Assembly (NCBI GenBank): GCA_028866575.1
Contig: JAGWHU010000004.1
Coordinates: forward strand, 1-64,000
Length of the DNA stretch: 64,000 nt
Reading direction: 5' to 3'
Source of the DNA: Candidatus Micrarchaeota archaeon
Lineage (GTDB): Archaea; Micrarchaeota; Micrarchaeia; Micrarchaeales; Micrarchaeaceae
Below are positions 62,968-64,000 of this stretch, one piece after another. The number at the start of each line of letters is the position of its first letter. Within the stretch, counting starts at the first letter, position 1. The position numbers and the translations under genes are program-made. The notes under the pieces were generated by a model, which had not been told where the DNA came from, searched no databases, and saw only the letters and a program-made list of their open reading frames with translations.

Positions 62968-63504
62968 ATGCAGCAATCTGGTGTTTGTTTGATAAAAGAT
63001 AGGCTTATCGAAGCGAAGGCGGTGAAATACGGGTCATTCAGCCTCGCGTCTGGGAAAAAATCAAGTTACTACGTGGACGTCAAATCTGCGCTGACCGATC
63101 CCGTGCTTCTGGATGAGGCAGCATCTGAAATATCGAAAAGGGTTTTGTCCAGGAAGATTGCAGGGGTGGAAACCGGGGCTACACCCATCCTGGTCGCGAC
63201 ATCGCTAAAATTGGGAATACCATTTGTCATCATAAGGAAGGAGGGGCAGGCGCACGGCATGGAAAGGCAGTTCATAGGAGAGGTATCACAAGGCGAGGAG
63301 ATAGACATGATAGAGGACGTTGTGACAACCGCCAGGAGCGTTTCCAGGGGCGTGGACATACTCAGGAAGAGCGGGGCCAGGGTCACCAGGGCAATATGCA
63401 TCGTCGACAGGGAGGACTCAGGCAGGGATCAGCTGCGCAGGAAGGGCGTTGAACTGCTGGAGCTGGTCAGGATATCTGATTTGGTAAGCAACCAGAAGGG
63501 ATAA
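62968..63504 (+). CDS. pyrE: Orotate phosphoribosyltransferase
   Basis: The 178-residue enzyme has FSLASGKKSSYYVDVK at the start, ETGATPILVA, RKEGQAHGMERQFIGE and the PRPP-binding motif IDMIEDVVTTARS, all OPRTase features. It makes OMP from orotate and PRPP in pyrimidine synthesis. Length is full for a monofunctional archaeal PyrE. Start at ATG 62968; Met-less alternatives are less likely. Its nearness to the KaiC-Prx gene suggests cotranscription only if no terminator lies in the 28-nt gap. Confidence 0.9.
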   Translation: MQQSGVCLIKDRLIEAKAVKYGSFSLASGKKSSYYVDVKSALTDPVLLDEAASEISKRVLSRKIAGVETGATPILVATSLKLGIPFVIIRKEGQAHGMERQFIGEVSQGEEIDMIEDVVTTARSVSRGVDILRKSGARVTRAICIVDREDSGRDQLRRKGVELLELVRISDLVSNQKG

Positions 63505-63567
63505 TCTACCTCTTAGGCCTGGAAAGGGGAACGCCAACTTCCCTATTTCTGCTTCCCATGCCCGAAA

Positions 63568-63708
63568 CTACATGTCTTCCTTTGTGGCTTTCCTTATGGA
63601 TACGCTCAACGTGACAGAATTCGGGTTATACAGCTTCATCTTGAACTTGCCATACCTTATCTCCACGACATGCTTTGCCGGAAGGACTGTGCTTTTATTC
63701 TCATCCAT
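63568..63708 (-). CDS. Small hypothetical protein, 46 residues
   Basis: On the minus strand the frame from ATG 63708 reads MDENKSTVLPAKHVVEIRYG and continues with KFKMKLYNPNSVTLSV to a TAG at 63568. Codon use looks backbone-like, and ATTAATAAG about 40 nt upstream could be a box A. The overlapping plus-strand frame (63572-63757) has poor codon choice. No family recognised. Confidence 0.4.
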   Translation of the reverse strand: MDENKSTVLPAKHVVEIRYGKFKMKLYNPNSVTLSVSIRKATKEDM

Positions 63709-63853
63709 AACATATCACCAAATACCTGATTTACTTCTCTGTAAACATTCTTATTAATTTTGCAGTGCGGCACGTTAACCTTAGCCACGTATTGCAACCA
63801 AATGAATTGTTATAAGTATTTAAATGTTGATTATTTATAGTAAATTGGTCTTG

Positions 63854-64000
63854 ATGATGGTAAGTTTCGGCTATGAATGCGGAGTATGCGGCGCAGAATT
63901 CGATGACCAGATATCCCTGGCGGAGCACATAAGCGAAAATCACCCAAATGTGGATGTGGGCGACTTCGAGTGCTCGGTATGCGGTGCGAGATTCGAGACA
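63854..64000 (+). CDS. C2H2 zinc-finger protein (partial, runs off right edge)
   Basis: The visible 49 residues hold one complete finger (YECGVCGAEFDDQISLAEHI then ENH) and the start of a second (FECSVCGARFET). Tandem C2H2 fingers occur in DPANN genomes. A TAAGTATTTAAATG stretch at about 63814-63827 may be box A. The ATG at 63857 is an alternative start. The gene continues past the window. Confidence 0.75.
   Translation, partial: MMVSFGYECGVCGAEFDDQISLAEHISENHPNVDVGDFECSVCGARFET

Noticed and set aside
63572-63757. Plus-strand 61-codon frame after pyrE
   Set aside because: Opposite a minus-strand frame with better codon choice; reads as a shadow.

Overview
The window reads as a chromosome segment of a small-genome archaeon, most likely a DPANN lineage such as Micrarchaeota/ARMAN; the lineage is inferred from gene content, since no rRNA is present. 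Supporting signs are an archaeal histone, a replication factor C large subunit, DUF2070, archaeal-type AsnRS, a class III signal peptide pilin, ATP-dependent DNA ligase, GGTG-type Shine-Dalgarno sites, box A promoters about 25 nt upstream of leaderless starts, and a tRNA-His interrupted inside its T-loop. The conserved backbone has moderate GC and dense genes; two blocks are visibly AT-rich and accessory.

Layout. 1-10.4 kb: the 3' part of a giant mosaic surface protein (gene open at the left edge). 10.5-26.7 kb: housekeeping and surface genes (hydrolase, FNR-like reductase, NTPase, regulator, KaiC-like ATPase with a Cys-rich surface protein and a DHH phosphoesterase, pilin-like protein, RfcL, cis-prenyltransferase, DUF2070, AsnRS, dolichol-kinase-like membrane protein, endonuclease IV, tailed histone). 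26.8-34.1 kb: tRNA-Arg(GCG) followed by an integrated element with its own integrase, an HNH nuclease, a cluster of small DNA-binding proteins, a Shedu-like nuclease, a DUF3578/NucS-like nuclease and an ADP-ribosyltransferase-like protein; the 11-bp tRNA 3' end recurs at 33061 and 33952. 34.2-38.3 kb: an AT-rich accessory operon (DUF2683-like, LemA, 2H phosphoesterase, Nudix, zinc-ribbon membrane protein, SprT/AN1 protein) followed by a broken Nramp-like transporter. 38.7-40.2 kb: backbone-like genes.

40.28-53.90 kb: a second integrated element bounded by a 16-bp exact direct repeat whose right copy is the 3' end of tRNA-Thr(CGT). It carries two unknown genes, a membrane protein, a DGQHR (DndB-like) protein, a Dam-type methylase with a DPCY motif, a complete type I restriction-modification operon (HsdM, HsdS, HsdR) with a YgjP-like metallopeptidase, an OLD-family ATPase/TOPRIM nuclease, and the integrase next to the tRNA. 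54.1-64 kb: backbone again, with a beta-helix surface protein, DNA ligase, a winged-helix regulator, a secretion-ATPase relative that has lost its P-loop, intron-containing tRNA-His followed by an AT-rich HD-domain gene, a KaiC-like ATPase fused to a 2-Cys peroxiredoxin, pyrE and the start of a zinc-finger protein.

Themes: (1) tRNA genes used as docking sites for defence cargo; (2) a large surface proteome made of beta-rich repeats; (3) a KaiC-peroxiredoxin fusion, the most unusual single protein in the window.
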